Shown here in pieces: positions 24,860 to 32,570 of a DNA stretch of 64,000 nt. The stretch comes from JAUIAS01 sp030425395 (lineage in GTDB: Bacteria; Pseudomonadota; Alphaproteobacteria; Rhodobacterales; Rhodobacteraceae), in NCBI GenBank assembly GCA_043553855.1, contig CP121336.1, positions 2,046,001 through 2,110,000 on the forward strand. Reading direction: 5' to 3'. How positions within the stretch are numbered: position 1 is the stretch's first letter; each line of letters opens with the position of its first letter. The position numbers and the translations under genes were made by a program. A model generated the notes under the pieces. The model did not search any database. It was not told the origin of the DNA and saw only the letters and a program-made list of their open reading frames with translations.

Positions 24860-25066
24860 ACCGCTACCCTTGTTGGACCGCTGTTCTCTTGTGCGGTTTC
24901 CATTACTATATGGTGCGGCGCGCGCAATGGGAACAATGCCCGCCGGAATTCCCTTGCAGCCTGTCAGGCCGCTGCAAATACCTCACCATCCGGCGCGGTA
25001 TAGTCGTAACCGATGAGCCTTTCGGTCTCCAGATTAATCCTTAACGCAAGGGCTAATGCTACAAAT

Positions 25067-25094
25067 GCAAAACGCCGCGCTGATGCGCGGCGTT
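25067..25094 (-). terminator. Intrinsic terminator after rpmE
   Basis: A nine-base-pair GC-rich stem (25072-25080 with 25085-25093) and a four-base loop are followed in the minus direction by TTTTGC. It lies 24 bases past the rpmE stop and ends the trmD-rplS-rpmE transcript. The rest of the 258-base gap to mipZ shows no gene and should hold the mipZ promoter. Confidence 0.85.
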
Positions 25095-25117
25095 CGCTTG
25101 TTCCGAATGTACCGGTC

Positions 25118-25339
25118 TTAGAAACCCAGACCTTCGTATTTCTTCTTGAACTTGGAGACGCGGCCACCGGTATCCAGCAGGCGTGCGCCACCACCGGTCC
25201 ATGCCGGATGCACGGTCGGGTCAATATCAAGCGACAGCGTATCGCCTTCTTTGCCCCAAGTGGATTTCATCTGGTAGACGGTGCCGTCTGTCATCTTGAC
25301 GTCGATGATGTGGTATTCGGGATGCGTGTCTTTTTTCAT
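25118..25339 (-). CDS. rpmE: Ribosomal protein L31
   Basis: A 73-residue 50S protein starting MKKDTHPEYHIIDVKMTDG, with the WGKEGDTLSLDIDP and HPAWTGG segments of alphaproteobacterial L31. It has no CxxC pair, so it is the zinc-free form. It follows rplS by 11 bases and a strong terminator follows it. Confidence 0.97.
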   Translation of the reverse strand: MKKDTHPEYHIIDVKMTDGTVYQMKSTWGKEGDTLSLDIDPTVHPAWTGGGARLLDTGGRVSKFKKKYEGLGF

Positions 25340-25350
25340 AGCGCCGGTCC

Positions 25351-25734
25351 TTATGCCTTAGCGCCCTTGAGGGGCTTGTAGTTCGAATCTTCGGCGATAC
25401 GGGCAGACTTGCCGCGGCGCGCACGCAGATAATACAGCTTGGAGCGGCGAACACGGCCACGGCGCACAACTTCGATGCTGTCAATGTTCGTCGAGTGCAG
25501 CGGGAACACACGTTCCACGCCTTCGCCAAAGCTGATCTTGCGAACCGTAAACGACCCGGCAATCCCGGCACCGTTCTTGCGGCTGATGCAGACGCCTTCG
25601 TAGTTCTGCACGCGCGAACGGGTGCCTTCGGTCACTTTGTAGCCGACACGGATTGTGTCACCGGCTTTGAAATCGGGAATTTCTTTTCCCAGGGCGGCAA
25701 CTTGTTCCGCCTCAAGCTGAGCGATCAGGTCCAT
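25351..25734 (-). CDS. rplS: Ribosomal protein L19
   Basis: A 127-residue 50S protein at the subunit interface. The core motifs VQNYEGVCISRKNGAG and SIEVVRRGRVRRSKLYYLR are unmistakable. MDLIAQLEAEQV at 25734 is the start, with an AGGAGAA site nine bases upstream; the longer frame has no support. A small hairpin (TCGTGG-N5-CCACGA, 25752-25768) sits in the leader and might be regulatory. The 238-base gap to trmD upstream holds no other gene that I can see. Confidence 0.97.
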   Translation of the reverse strand: MDLIAQLEAEQVAALGKEIPDFKAGDTIRVGYKVTEGTRSRVQNYEGVCISRKNGAGIAGSFTVRKISFGEGVERVFPLHSTNIDSIEVVRRGRVRRSKLYYLRARRGKSARIAEDSNYKPLKGAKA

Positions 25735-25972
25735 CGCTTGTTCTCCTATGCTCGTGGTTGTTCCACGAAGGTTTGCGCGTCCCAAGAGCTCTGTGTCTTC
25801 ACCGGGTCCGCCGCAGCGCCCGCCAGAGTTCAGGCCGTCCGTTCCTTGACTTCAGGGTTCTGCCCCCACCCACGCCGAAGAAAGCGCAAGCTGCATGGCG
25901 GCAAAATCAAAAGCCGGAGCCGCCTTGGGCGATTCCGGTCCGGCGTCCGTATAGGGCCTTGGCCCGTCGGGA

Positions 25973-26791
25973 TCAAGAGCGATCCTCGTCCTTCGCTAGA
26001 AGGTGGCGTTCCCATAGATCGGGACGGCGGGTGCGTGTCAGGGCTTCGCTCATTTCCCGTCGCCATTGGGCGATCCGGCCATGGTGTCCGGACATCAGGA
26101 TGTCCGGGATGTCACGGCCGCGCCACTCTGCCGGACGCGTGTATTGCGGATGCTCCAACAGACCCGAAGCAAAGCTCTCTTCTTCGGTTGAGGTGGCATT
26201 GCCCAACACGCCGGGGATCAATCTGACGGTCGCATCAATCATTGCCTGAGCCGCGATTTCACCGCCTGTCATTACAAAATCACCCAAGCTGACTTCGGCG
26301 ATGCTGTAATGATCAAGAACCCTTTGGTCCACACCTTCGAACCGTCCACACAACAGCGTCACCCCATCGGCACGCGCCAGGGATTGCATCATGGCCTGAT
26401 CCATCGGACGCCCGCGCGGGCTCAGGTAGATCAGCGGCCAATTGCCTCTGAGTCCGGCCATCGCGTCGTCGATGGCGGCCCCGAGCACATCTGCCCTCAG
26501 CACCATGCCAGCCCCACCGCCTGCAGGGGTGTCATCCACGTTCTTGTGGCGTCCCACGCCATAGGGGCGCAGGTCGATCGTCTCAAGCTGCCATAGCCCA
26601 TCCCGTAGCGCCTTGCCGGTCAGGCTTTCGCCCAGAACACCGGGGAAGGCTTGCGGAAAGAGGGTCAGGATCTTGGCTTTCCAAACGCCATGCAGATCTG
26701 GCGTGTCGGTCATCAGTTCACGCGGTTGCAGCGTTGGGCGAATGGCTTTGCGGCCAATCGAACGGCCCGGTTTCTTGGTGTCATCCGTCAC
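25973..26791 (-). CDS. trmD: tRNA (guanine37-N1)-methyltransferase
   Basis: A 272-residue SPOUT-class methyltransferase that modifies G37 of tRNAs with G36, which prevents frameshifting. The knot region includes LIYLSPRGRPM, LLCGRFEGVDQRV and SLGDFVMTGGEIAA. GTG at 26791 is the likely start, with GGGGAAG seven bases before it; a second start at 26713 would give a length closer to the family norm. It overlaps the sulfotransferase-like gene by 11 bases. Confidence 0.96.
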   Translation of the reverse strand: MTDDTKKPGRSIGRKAIRPTLQPRELMTDTPDLHGVWKAKILTLFPQAFPGVLGESLTGKALRDGLWQLETIDLRPYGVGRHKNVDDTPAGGGAGMVLRADVLGAAIDDAMAGLRGNWPLIYLSPRGRPMDQAMMQSLARADGVTLLCGRFEGVDQRVLDHYSIAEVSLGDFVMTGGEIAAQAMIDATVRLIPGVLGNATSTEEESFASGLLEHPQYTRPAEWRGRDIPDILMSGHHGRIAQWRREMSEALTRTRRPDLWERHLLAKDEDRS

Positions 26792-27581
26792 GTTGATCTT
26801 CCCCTTGCGCTGTGAGAACGGCCGCCTTGCGGAGGCGGCGGGCCTCGGGGTCTGCGTATGCGCGGTTTATCCTGAGAAGTTCAAGCATCACCTCAGCATC
26901 GGGCCGGGTATTTGTTGGCGGTGCGGGTGTCAGGGCGGTAATTTCTGTCTCAGGTACACCGCATTGCCCGAGAAGCGGCGACAGGGGGCCAAGAGGGCCG
27001 TCCTGCCAGACGTCCATCGGAGCGGTGATTATCGGTATGCCGGTTCGGTCACCGATCCGGTCCACGATATCCGCCAAGTTTCCTGCGCTTGCAAAGCGGT
27101 CGCGGAACTCACCAATGTCCATTGTCATGTTCGAGGATTTCACATGCTGCCAATATGCGCTGTCGATCCACGATGCGGCATCTCGAAGAGTATAAAACAA
27201 TCGCAGTTCTGATTTGGGGAAAACGGCGTGCAAAATGCGAACATAGCTGCAGGCCAGATCCACAGCCGCGCTGTAGTCGGGAATGCCGGGTCGACCGGGC
27301 AGGTGGCCCGAGAGTTCTTCTGAAGACAAAAGCAATGTGCGCCGGGGCATGCGCGGCTGGCGCTGCATCAATTCGGCAAAGCGGACTTCGGTTTTGGCAA
27401 GCGTATCGACATCACGCAGGGTCGAATACCCGCGCGCCGCATGTTGCAGATCGCGAAACTGACCGCCCAGAACAATCCGCATATGGGGCTTTAGGGCGGC
27501 GCGGTTCCGACGCAGCGTGTTTTGCAGGGTCGTCGTGCCGGTTTTGTGAAAACCAGGGTGCAGGATGATCCGACGCGGCAT
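26781..27581 (-). CDS. Sulfotransferase-like P-loop protein inside the ribosomal cluster
   Basis: A 266-residue protein whose N-terminus MPRRIILHPGFHKTGTTTLQ carries a phosphosulfate-binding-type P-loop (HKTGTT, residues 12-17). A downstream region with SELRLFYTLRDAASWIDSAY resembles the 3'-phosphate binding strand of sulfotransferases. It is placed between rimM and trmD, overlaps trmD by 11 bases and starts nine bases after rimM. Rhodobacteraceae often carry such proteins in polysaccharide loci, so this site is unusual. The acceptor is unknown. Confidence 0.7.
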   Translation of the reverse strand: MPRRIILHPGFHKTGTTTLQNTLRRNRAALKPHMRIVLGGQFRDLQHAARGYSTLRDVDTLAKTEVRFAELMQRQPRMPRRTLLLSSEELSGHLPGRPGIPDYSAAVDLACSYVRILHAVFPKSELRLFYTLRDAASWIDSAYWQHVKSSNMTMDIGEFRDRFASAGNLADIVDRIGDRTGIPIITAPMDVWQDGPLGPLSPLLGQCGVPETEITALTPAPPTNTRPDAEVMLELLRINRAYADPEARRLRKAAVLTAQGEDQRDG

Positions 27582-27590
27582 CGCGGCGGC

Positions 27591-28109
27591 TCAGATCAGC
27601 CCTTCGGGCGGATCGGCGATAATCCGTCCCCCGGCAAGGTCTACCGTTGGAACCGCCTCTTTTGTAAAGGGCAGCAGCACGGTATTCTTGAACGCGGGTC
27701 CGTGCAGTTCAAGAAGATCCCCGGCACCGTGGTTCTGAACAGATTTTACCCGCCCAAGCACGGCCCCGCCGGCATCAAGAACCTCAAGCCCGATCAGATC
27801 GGCATGATAGAATTCATCGTCGGGCAGGTTCGGCAACTGGTCGCGCAGTGCGAACAGATCGGTTCCACGCAGGGCGTCGGCGTCTTCCTTGGTGGCCACA
27901 CCCGATACACGCGCGGCATAACCGCCCTTTATCGGTCGGATCAGGGTCACCGCGAATTGGCGCGAACCGCTTGCGTCGCTGAGCGGATTGTAATCCGCGA
28001 TATCGGACGGCTCGGCGCAAAAGCTCTTGAGCCGAACTTCGCCTTGCACACCGTAAGCGCCCGACAGGCTGCCTACGCAGATCATGTTATCATCGGTTTC
28101 AGAAGTCAT
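27591..28109 (-). CDS. rimM: Ribosome maturation factor RimM
   Basis: A 172-residue two-domain factor for 30S assembly that binds S19. It has the N-terminal barrel (ICVGSLSGAYGVQGEVRLKSF) and the C-terminal PRC barrel (FYHADLIGLEVLDAGGAVLG, VPTVDLAGGRIIADPP). The order rpsP-rimM-trmD-rplS is conserved in bacteria. It begins 80 bases after a terminator-like hairpin that follows rpsP, so it may be expressed at a lower level than rpsP. Confidence 0.96.
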   Translation of the reverse strand: MTSETDDNMICVGSLSGAYGVQGEVRLKSFCAEPSDIADYNPLSDASGSRQFAVTLIRPIKGGYAARVSGVATKEDADALRGTDLFALRDQLPNLPDDEFYHADLIGLEVLDAGGAVLGRVKSVQNHGAGDLLELHGPAFKNTVLLPFTKEAVPTVDLAGGRIIADPPEGLI

Positions 28110-28189
28110 GGCGCGGCCCGATTGTTGACGGCTGTCAATGCGATGCCAAAATTTGCATCAGGAGGCAAGCGGAACACAAGCTCTGCCTC

Positions 28190-28224
28190 AAAAAGCAAAA
28201 AGCGGCCCACGGTGGGGCCGCTTT
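28190..28224 (-). terminator. Terminator or attenuator between rpsP and rimM
   Basis: A nine-base-pair stem (AAGCGGCCC at 28200-28208 with its complement at 28215-28223) with a six-base loop is followed in the minus direction by TTTTTGC and more T. It stands 27 bases past the rpsP stop. As rimM and trmD are read from the same strand, partial read-through would set their level below that of ribosomal protein S16. Confidence 0.8.
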
Positions 28225-28250
28225 CGTTTTCGTGCCGGAGGCCGGGCTGG

Positions 28251-28613
28251 TTATTCTGCGCCAGCTTCGGCGGCGTCGGCTGCCTTGGCGGCCTTTTCTT
28301 CTGCGCGCGCCTGGGCTTTCTTGCCCGGGACGGCCTTGTTGGGGTTGTTACGCTCGGTCTTGGGCTTGGCACCCGCGGCTTCGAGCATACGTGCAACACG
28401 ATCGGTGGGCTGGGCACCCTTGTCGAGCCAGTGCTGAACGCGCTCCATGTCCATTTTCACGCGCTCTTCACTGTCTTTCGGCAGCAGCGGATTATATGTG
28501 CCCAGCTTTTCGATAAAGCGACCATCACGCGGCATGCGGCTGTCTGCGGCCACGATGCGGTAGAAGGGGCGCTTTTTGGAACCGCCACGGGCCAGTCGGA
28601 TCTTCATTGCCAT
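28251..28613 (-). CDS. rpsP: Ribosomal protein S16
   Basis: A 120-residue 30S protein. The first 80 residues are typical: MAMKIRLARGGSKKRPFYRI, then DSRMPRDGRFIEKLGTYNPL. The C-terminal 40 residues are an alanine-, lysine- and glutamate-rich extension seen in many Alphaproteobacteria, longer than the roughly 82-residue Escherichia coli protein. It lies 48 bases downstream of the chorismate mutase gene. Confidence 0.97.
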   Translation of the reverse strand: MAMKIRLARGGSKKRPFYRIVAADSRMPRDGRFIEKLGTYNPLLPKDSEERVKMDMERVQHWLDKGAQPTDRVARMLEAAGAKPKTERNNPNKAVPGKKAQARAEEKAAKAADAAEAGAE

Positions 28614-28661
28614 GTCGTTAACTCCTTTGAATGGCTTGCTTGGTGCGTTTGCGGACGCACC

Positions 28662-28958
28662 TCAGGTCTGGTGTTGTTTGTGGTGCTGAATGACTTCAGC
28701 GATGATGAAGTTGAGGAACTTCTTGGCGAACTCGGGGTCGAGATCTGCTTTGTTCGCCAAATCTTCGAGCCGGGCGATCTGCCGCGCTTCGCGGGCCGGA
28801 TCGGACGGGGGAAGGTCGTGGGAGGCCTTGAGCTTGCCCACGGCCTGGGTCTGTTTGAACCGCTCGCCCAGCGTATAGACGAGGATGGCATCGAGCCGGT
28901 CGATGCTGTCGCGATGTTCGCGCAGCAACTCTTCGGCGCGGGTCACGGGATCGGTCAT
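28662..28958 (-). CDS. Chorismate mutase (AroQ class)
   Basis: A 98-residue all-helical monofunctional chorismate mutase that converts chorismate to prephenate for phenylalanine and tyrosine synthesis. Key residues are in LREHRDSIDRLDAILVYTLGERFKQ (first helix, about residues 12-36) and the KLKASHDLPPSDPAREARQI segment with the arginine/lysine pair. Placement between GNAT genes and rpsP is usual for Rhodobacteraceae, from memory. Confidence 0.92.
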   Translation of the reverse strand: MTDPVTRAEELLREHRDSIDRLDAILVYTLGERFKQTQAVGKLKASHDLPPSDPAREARQIARLEDLANKADLDPEFAKKFLNFIIAEVIQHHKQHQT

Positions 28959-28994
28959 TGGGAACCTCCGGTGCGGTTGCGGCGGTGCGAAAGG

Positions 28995-29600
28995 TCAGTC
29001 AATTGCATAGCCTTTCGGTTTGAAAAGCGGATCGGCGTAATGCGCGATTTCCATGTCGATGCCATGGGCCAGCTGCGATCCATCCAATTCCGTGGGCGAA
29101 GGGTGCCGCCACACGGTATCGTTGCCATCAATCGTGGGGGCATCGGGGTCTTTGCGCGCGCCGAGCCGTTCTGCGAGGCGGATACTGTCAAGGTTCTTGG
29201 GGTCGATGTAGCTGACCGCACCCTGCCAGCCCAAAGTCTTGTAAAAATACGCGCGCGCGGCATGGGTCGCCTCAAGCGCAAACCCATGTCCGGCAGACCC
29301 CGGCCAGATAACCCACGCCAATTCGGCCTCGGGCCATTGCGCGGGCTTCCAGCCGCCGGCCATGCCATAGGTTTCATCGGTGATCTTGTCGTGGATCATC
29401 CACATACCATAGCCGCGGATCGTCCAATGCCCGATTTCGGCGGCATAGAGCATCCACGCTTCATAAGCGTTCAGCGGTCCGCCCATAAAACGTGCGCGGT
29501 AGCTAGTGAAGGTCGCCTTGAAGTCCGGATAGTCATCCGGTTCCGGGCCGCGCAAGACCAGACGATTGGTTTCGATTACCGGGATGGCTGAGGTCGGCAT
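28995..29600 (-). CDS. GNAT-family N-acetyltransferase (first of a tandem pair)
   Basis: A 201-residue acetyltransferase of the RimJ/RimL-like group. It begins with IETNRLVLRGPEPDDYPDF and has the acetyl-CoA pyrophosphate loop region WPGSAGHGFALEAT near residues 98-111. It overlaps the stop of the second GNAT (TGATG). The two proteins share most landmarks (RFMGGPL/RFVGGPL, GHWTIRGYG/GHWSLKGFG), so they are a tandem duplication. The acceptor is unknown. Confidence 0.87.
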   Translation of the reverse strand: MPTSAIPVIETNRLVLRGPEPDDYPDFKATFTSYRARFMGGPLNAYEAWMLYAAEIGHWTIRGYGMWMIHDKITDETYGMAGGWKPAQWPEAELAWVIWPGSAGHGFALEATHAARAYFYKTLGWQGAVSYIDPKNLDSIRLAERLGARKDPDAPTIDGNDTVWRHPSPTELDGSQLAHGIDMEIAHYADPLFKPKGYAID

Positions 29601-30145
29601 CAGGCGTAGGCCTCCATTCCACCGTCGGACGTTTCTGCAGGTGCGGGATGCCGCCAGACATGCATTTGGCCGTGGCGCTCATGGGTCACGACGCCGTCAG
29701 GCTTGGCCCCCATCCGGCGCGCCACGGCGGCAGATGCGTCGTTGCCTTCCTTTACAAGGCTGATCGCCGTGGTCCATCCCAGCATGTCATAGGCATAGTC
29801 GCGCGCGGCGAGCGCGGCTTCGGTCGCGTATCCGTGTCCTTCGAACCCGTTGAACAGATCCCAGCCGATTTCCGGTTCGGGCCAGCCTTCGGGTTCAAAC
29901 AGGCCGATCAGGCCCACCGCCGCGCCAGTTGCGCGATCCTCTGCGATCCAGCGACCAAATCCCTTGAGGGACCAGTGCCCGATTTCCATCGCCAGCATGC
30001 GCCAGCTGCCCTCGGCGGTCAGGGGGCCGCCGACGAAACGGGCGCGGTCGGATGCGTAGAACGCGGCGAACGGCGCAAAATCCCCGGCTTGCGGGGCGCG
30101 CAGGATCAGGCGATCGGTTTCAATGGTTGGGATCAGCGCAGTCAT
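29600..30145 (-). CDS. GNAT-family N-acetyltransferase (second of a tandem pair)
   Basis: A 181-residue paralogue of its downstream neighbour. It has IETDRLILRAPQAGDFAPF at the start and the CoA loop LFNGFEGHGYATEA near residues 95-108. The ATG at 30145 is preferred over an upstream frame that would overlap ffh; it starts seven bases after the ffh stop and is therefore likely cotranscribed with ffh. Substrate unknown. Confidence 0.87.
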   Translation of the reverse strand: MTALIPTIETDRLILRAPQAGDFAPFAAFYASDRARFVGGPLTAEGSWRMLAMEIGHWSLKGFGRWIAEDRATGAAVGLIGLFEPEGWPEPEIGWDLFNGFEGHGYATEAALAARDYAYDMLGWTTAISLVKEGNDASAAVARRMGAKPDGVVTHERHGQMHVWRHPAPAETSDGGMEAYA

Positions 30146-30152
30146 CGGTCTG

Positions 30153-31661
30153 TTACTTCTTCTTGCCAAACCCGCTTAGGCCGGATGGCAAACCCATTCC
30201 GCCACCTATGCCGCCCAAACCGCCCGGCAGCTTGCCGCCCATTTGTTTGGCCGCAGCTTCCAGCGCCTTGGGGTCCATGCCCTGTGCCATTGCGGCGGGA
30301 TCCATGCCGCCCTTGCCAAACATGCCCTTCATGGCTTGTTTGAGCATCCCGCCTTTACCCATCTTGCCCATCTTCTTCATCATGTCGGACATCTGACGGT
30401 GCATTTTGAGAAGCTTGTTGAGATCGCTGACTTCCATGCCGGAGCCGGCGGCGATGCGTTTCTTGCGGCTGGCCTGAAGGATTTGCGGGTTGGCGCGTTC
30501 CTTCTTGGTCATGGACTGGATCATGGCGATCTGCTGTTTCAGGACGCGGTCGTCAAATCCGGCCTCTTGCACCTGTTTGGCCATTTTGCCCATGCCGGGC
30601 ATCATGGACATCATGCCCTCCATGCCACCCATCTTGATCATCTGCTCAAGCTGCATGCGCAGGTCGTTCATGTTGAACTGACCCTTTGACATGCGCTTCA
30701 TCATGCGTTCGGCCTGCTCGGCCTCAAGCGTTTCCTGCGCCTTTTCAACCAAGGCGACGATATCGCCCATACCAAGAATGCGGCCAGCGATGCGGTCTGG
30801 TTCAAAGGTTTCCAGCGCGTCCATCTTTTCGCCAAGACCGACGAATTTGATGGGCTTGCCCGTAACGGCACGCATGGACAATGCCGCGCCGCCGCGCCCG
30901 TCACCGTCCATACGGGTCAGGACCACGCCGGAAATGCCGATGCGATTGTCAAAATTTTCGGCCGTGTGCACTGCGTCTTGACCTGTCAGGCCGTCGACAA
31001 CCAGAAGGGTTTCCCGCGGGTTGGCCACGTCGCGAACGGCCTCGACCTGCGCCATCAGCTCTTCGTCGATGGAAAGCCGCCCGGCGGTGTCAAGCATGTA
31101 GACATCATACCCGCCAAGGCTTGCCTGTGTCTTGGCGCGCTTGGCGATCGACACAGGGTCTTCGCCTTTGACGATGGGAAGCGTGTCGACGCCGATCTGG
31201 GTGCCCAGAATGGCCAATTGTTCCATTGCCGCGGGGCGGTTGACGTCCAGCGATGCCATCAGCACCTTTTTGCCGTCCCGGTCCCGGAGACGCTTGGCCA
31301 GCTTGGCGGTCGTGGTGGTCTTGCCGCCCCCCTGCAGGCCGACCATCAGAATGGGCGCTGGCGGACTGTCGATCTTGAGCGTGCCGGGGTCACCTTCGCC
31401 GCTCAGCACGTCAATCAGGGCGTCGTGCACGATCTTGACGACCTGCTGGCCGGGCGTCACTGATTTGGTGACGGCCTGACCTGTCGCCTTGTCCTGCACG
31501 CGTTTGATAAAGTCGCGCGCCACGGGAAGCGATACGTCTGCCTCAAGCAAGGCGACGCGCACCTCACGCAGGGCTGTCTTGACGTCTTCCTCGCTGAGCG
31601 CGCCTTGCTTGGTCAGACGGTCAAAGACACCGGATAGGCGTTCGGAAAGATTTTCAAACAT
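30153..31661 (-). CDS. ffh: Signal recognition particle protein (Ffh/SRP54)
   Basis: A 502-residue GTPase that targets nascent membrane proteins to FtsY and the Sec translocon. It has an N-domain, a G-domain with P-loop GLQGGGKTTTTAKLA near residues 106-120, and a GTP motif DTAGRLSIDEE. The C-terminal M-domain is very rich in methionine and glycine (about residues 300-502), where signal peptides and 4.5S RNA bind. No SRP RNA gene was recognised nearby. Confidence 0.97.
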   Translation of the reverse strand: MFENLSERLSGVFDRLTKQGALSEEDVKTALREVRVALLEADVSLPVARDFIKRVQDKATGQAVTKSVTPGQQVVKIVHDALIDVLSGEGDPGTLKIDSPPAPILMVGLQGGGKTTTTAKLAKRLRDRDGKKVLMASLDVNRPAAMEQLAILGTQIGVDTLPIVKGEDPVSIAKRAKTQASLGGYDVYMLDTAGRLSIDEELMAQVEAVRDVANPRETLLVVDGLTGQDAVHTAENFDNRIGISGVVLTRMDGDGRGGAALSMRAVTGKPIKFVGLGEKMDALETFEPDRIAGRILGMGDIVALVEKAQETLEAEQAERMMKRMSKGQFNMNDLRMQLEQMIKMGGMEGMMSMMPGMGKMAKQVQEAGFDDRVLKQQIAMIQSMTKKERANPQILQASRKKRIAAGSGMEVSDLNKLLKMHRQMSDMMKKMGKMGKGGMLKQAMKGMFGKGGMDPAAMAQGMDPKALEAAAKQMGGKLPGGLGGIGGGMGLPSGLSGFGKKK

Positions 31662-31732
31662 GCCTTCGGCCTCCTGAGCCGGTTTCCTGAATTGACGCCC
31701 AATCTAGGGGCGCGCGACCAAACGCACAAATG

Positions 31733-31866
31733 CCCCCACGGGCGCAACGCGCTGGTGGGGGGCGATCCCGAGCTATGAGGGACCGGAAGATTGAGGTCTT
31801 CCGGGAGTTAAGGCCGGATAAAGATCGGCGGCACCGGAGTCAAGACCCAGTCACGCGCCGCCGATC
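31733..31866. other. Structured non-coding stretch between ffh and azoR
   Basis: The 215-base gap holds three stem-loops. CCCCCAC pairs with GTGGGGG (31733-31761) around an inner GCGC/GCGC helix. CCGGAAGA pairs with TCTTCCGG (31783-31804). GATCGGCGGC pairs with GCCGCCGATC (31823-31866, 24-base loop); in the minus direction this last one is followed by TTTAT and can end azoR. The first two have no T-run and remain unexplained; a small RNA or the ffh leader are possible. Confidence 0.5.
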
Positions 31867-31876
31867 CGGGGAAATA

Positions 31877-32458
31877 TCAGGCCGCGATCCGGCCGATCGC
31901 GTCATTGGCTGCACGCATTGAGGCATCCGGGTCGATGGCCATCTGGTCGGCGGCCACGATTTCGACGTCAGTGATTCCGATAAACCCCAGAATATGACGC
32001 AGGTATCCGGTGGCAAAGTCGATTTCGGATCCGGCGCGTGTGCCGCCTGATGCCATGGCAAGAAGCGCGCGCTTTCCGGTCAGGAGCCCCTGCGGCCCGT
32101 CAGCAGTATAGCGGAAGGATTTGCCCGCGCGAGCCACCAGATCCACCCACGCCTTGAGGTTTGCCGGTATGGAGAAGTTATAGATGGGCAGGCCGATCAC
32201 GATCACGTCTGCGGCCTGAAGTTCGTCAAGCAGCTGGTCGGACAGAGCCAGTATATCACGCTGTGCGTCGGTTCTGTCCTCTTCCGGTGTGAAATTCGCG
32301 GCGATCCAGGCCTCGTCAATCAGCGGCAAAGGCTGTGCGAGGTCACGGCGGATTACCGCGGCGCCTTCAAATTTTTCGATAATTTGCTCGGACAGTGCGC
32401 GTGTAGTGGACTGCGTCTGGCGGGCAGAACTGTCTATGTGCAGGATAGTGTGGGTCAT
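31877..32458 (-). CDS. azoR: FMN-dependent NADH-azoreductase
   Basis: A 193-residue flavodoxin-fold quinone/azo reductase. Family marks are ILHIDSSARQTQSTTRALS at the N-terminus (FMN phosphate site), LPIYNFSIPANLKAWVDLVARAGKSF near residues 92-117, and LAMASGGTRAGS. The physiological role is likely two-electron quinone reduction against oxidative or electrophilic stress. It is divergent from a LysR-type gene that probably controls it, and a hairpin terminator lies downstream. Confidence 0.93.
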   Translation of the reverse strand: MTHTILHIDSSARQTQSTTRALSEQIIEKFEGAAVIRRDLAQPLPLIDEAWIAANFTPEEDRTDAQRDILALSDQLLDELQAADVIVIGLPIYNFSIPANLKAWVDLVARAGKSFRYTADGPQGLLTGKRALLAMASGGTRAGSEIDFATGYLRHILGFIGITDVEIVAADQMAIDPDASMRAANDAIGRIAA

Positions 32459-32496
32459 TGGATGCTTCCCTGGTTCAAGAATGTGCTCTAGACCTA

Positions 32497-32513
32497 TTCA
32501 TTGCATAATTGAA
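32497..32513. promoter_or_regulatory. LysR-type box between azoR and its regulator
   Basis: TTCATTGCATAATTGAA has symmetrical ends and contains the T-N11-A pattern of LysR sites. It lies 39 bases before azoR and 58 before the LysR gene. An AT-rich region follows it, suitable for a promoter. Confidence 0.45.
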
Positions 32514-32570
32514 CGCAACGCGTATAAATGATCATCTACTGTTTGAATTTGCACACATGCGGGATGCGCG

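Noticed and set aside
24964..25230. An 88-codon minus-strand frame between mipZ and rpmE
   Set aside because: It crosses the rpmE terminator hairpin and overlaps rpmE in another frame, with no family features.
27522..29591. A 689-codon open frame on the plus strand
   Set aside because: It runs antisense to rimM, rpsP, chorismate mutase and a GNAT, all with clear family motifs. It is a by-product of GC-rich codon use and shows no domain.
31733..31804. SRP 4.5S RNA next to ffh
   Set aside because: The hairpins lack the conserved apical loop and the GGAAG-type asymmetric internal loop of SRP RNA as I know it; left as unexplained structure.
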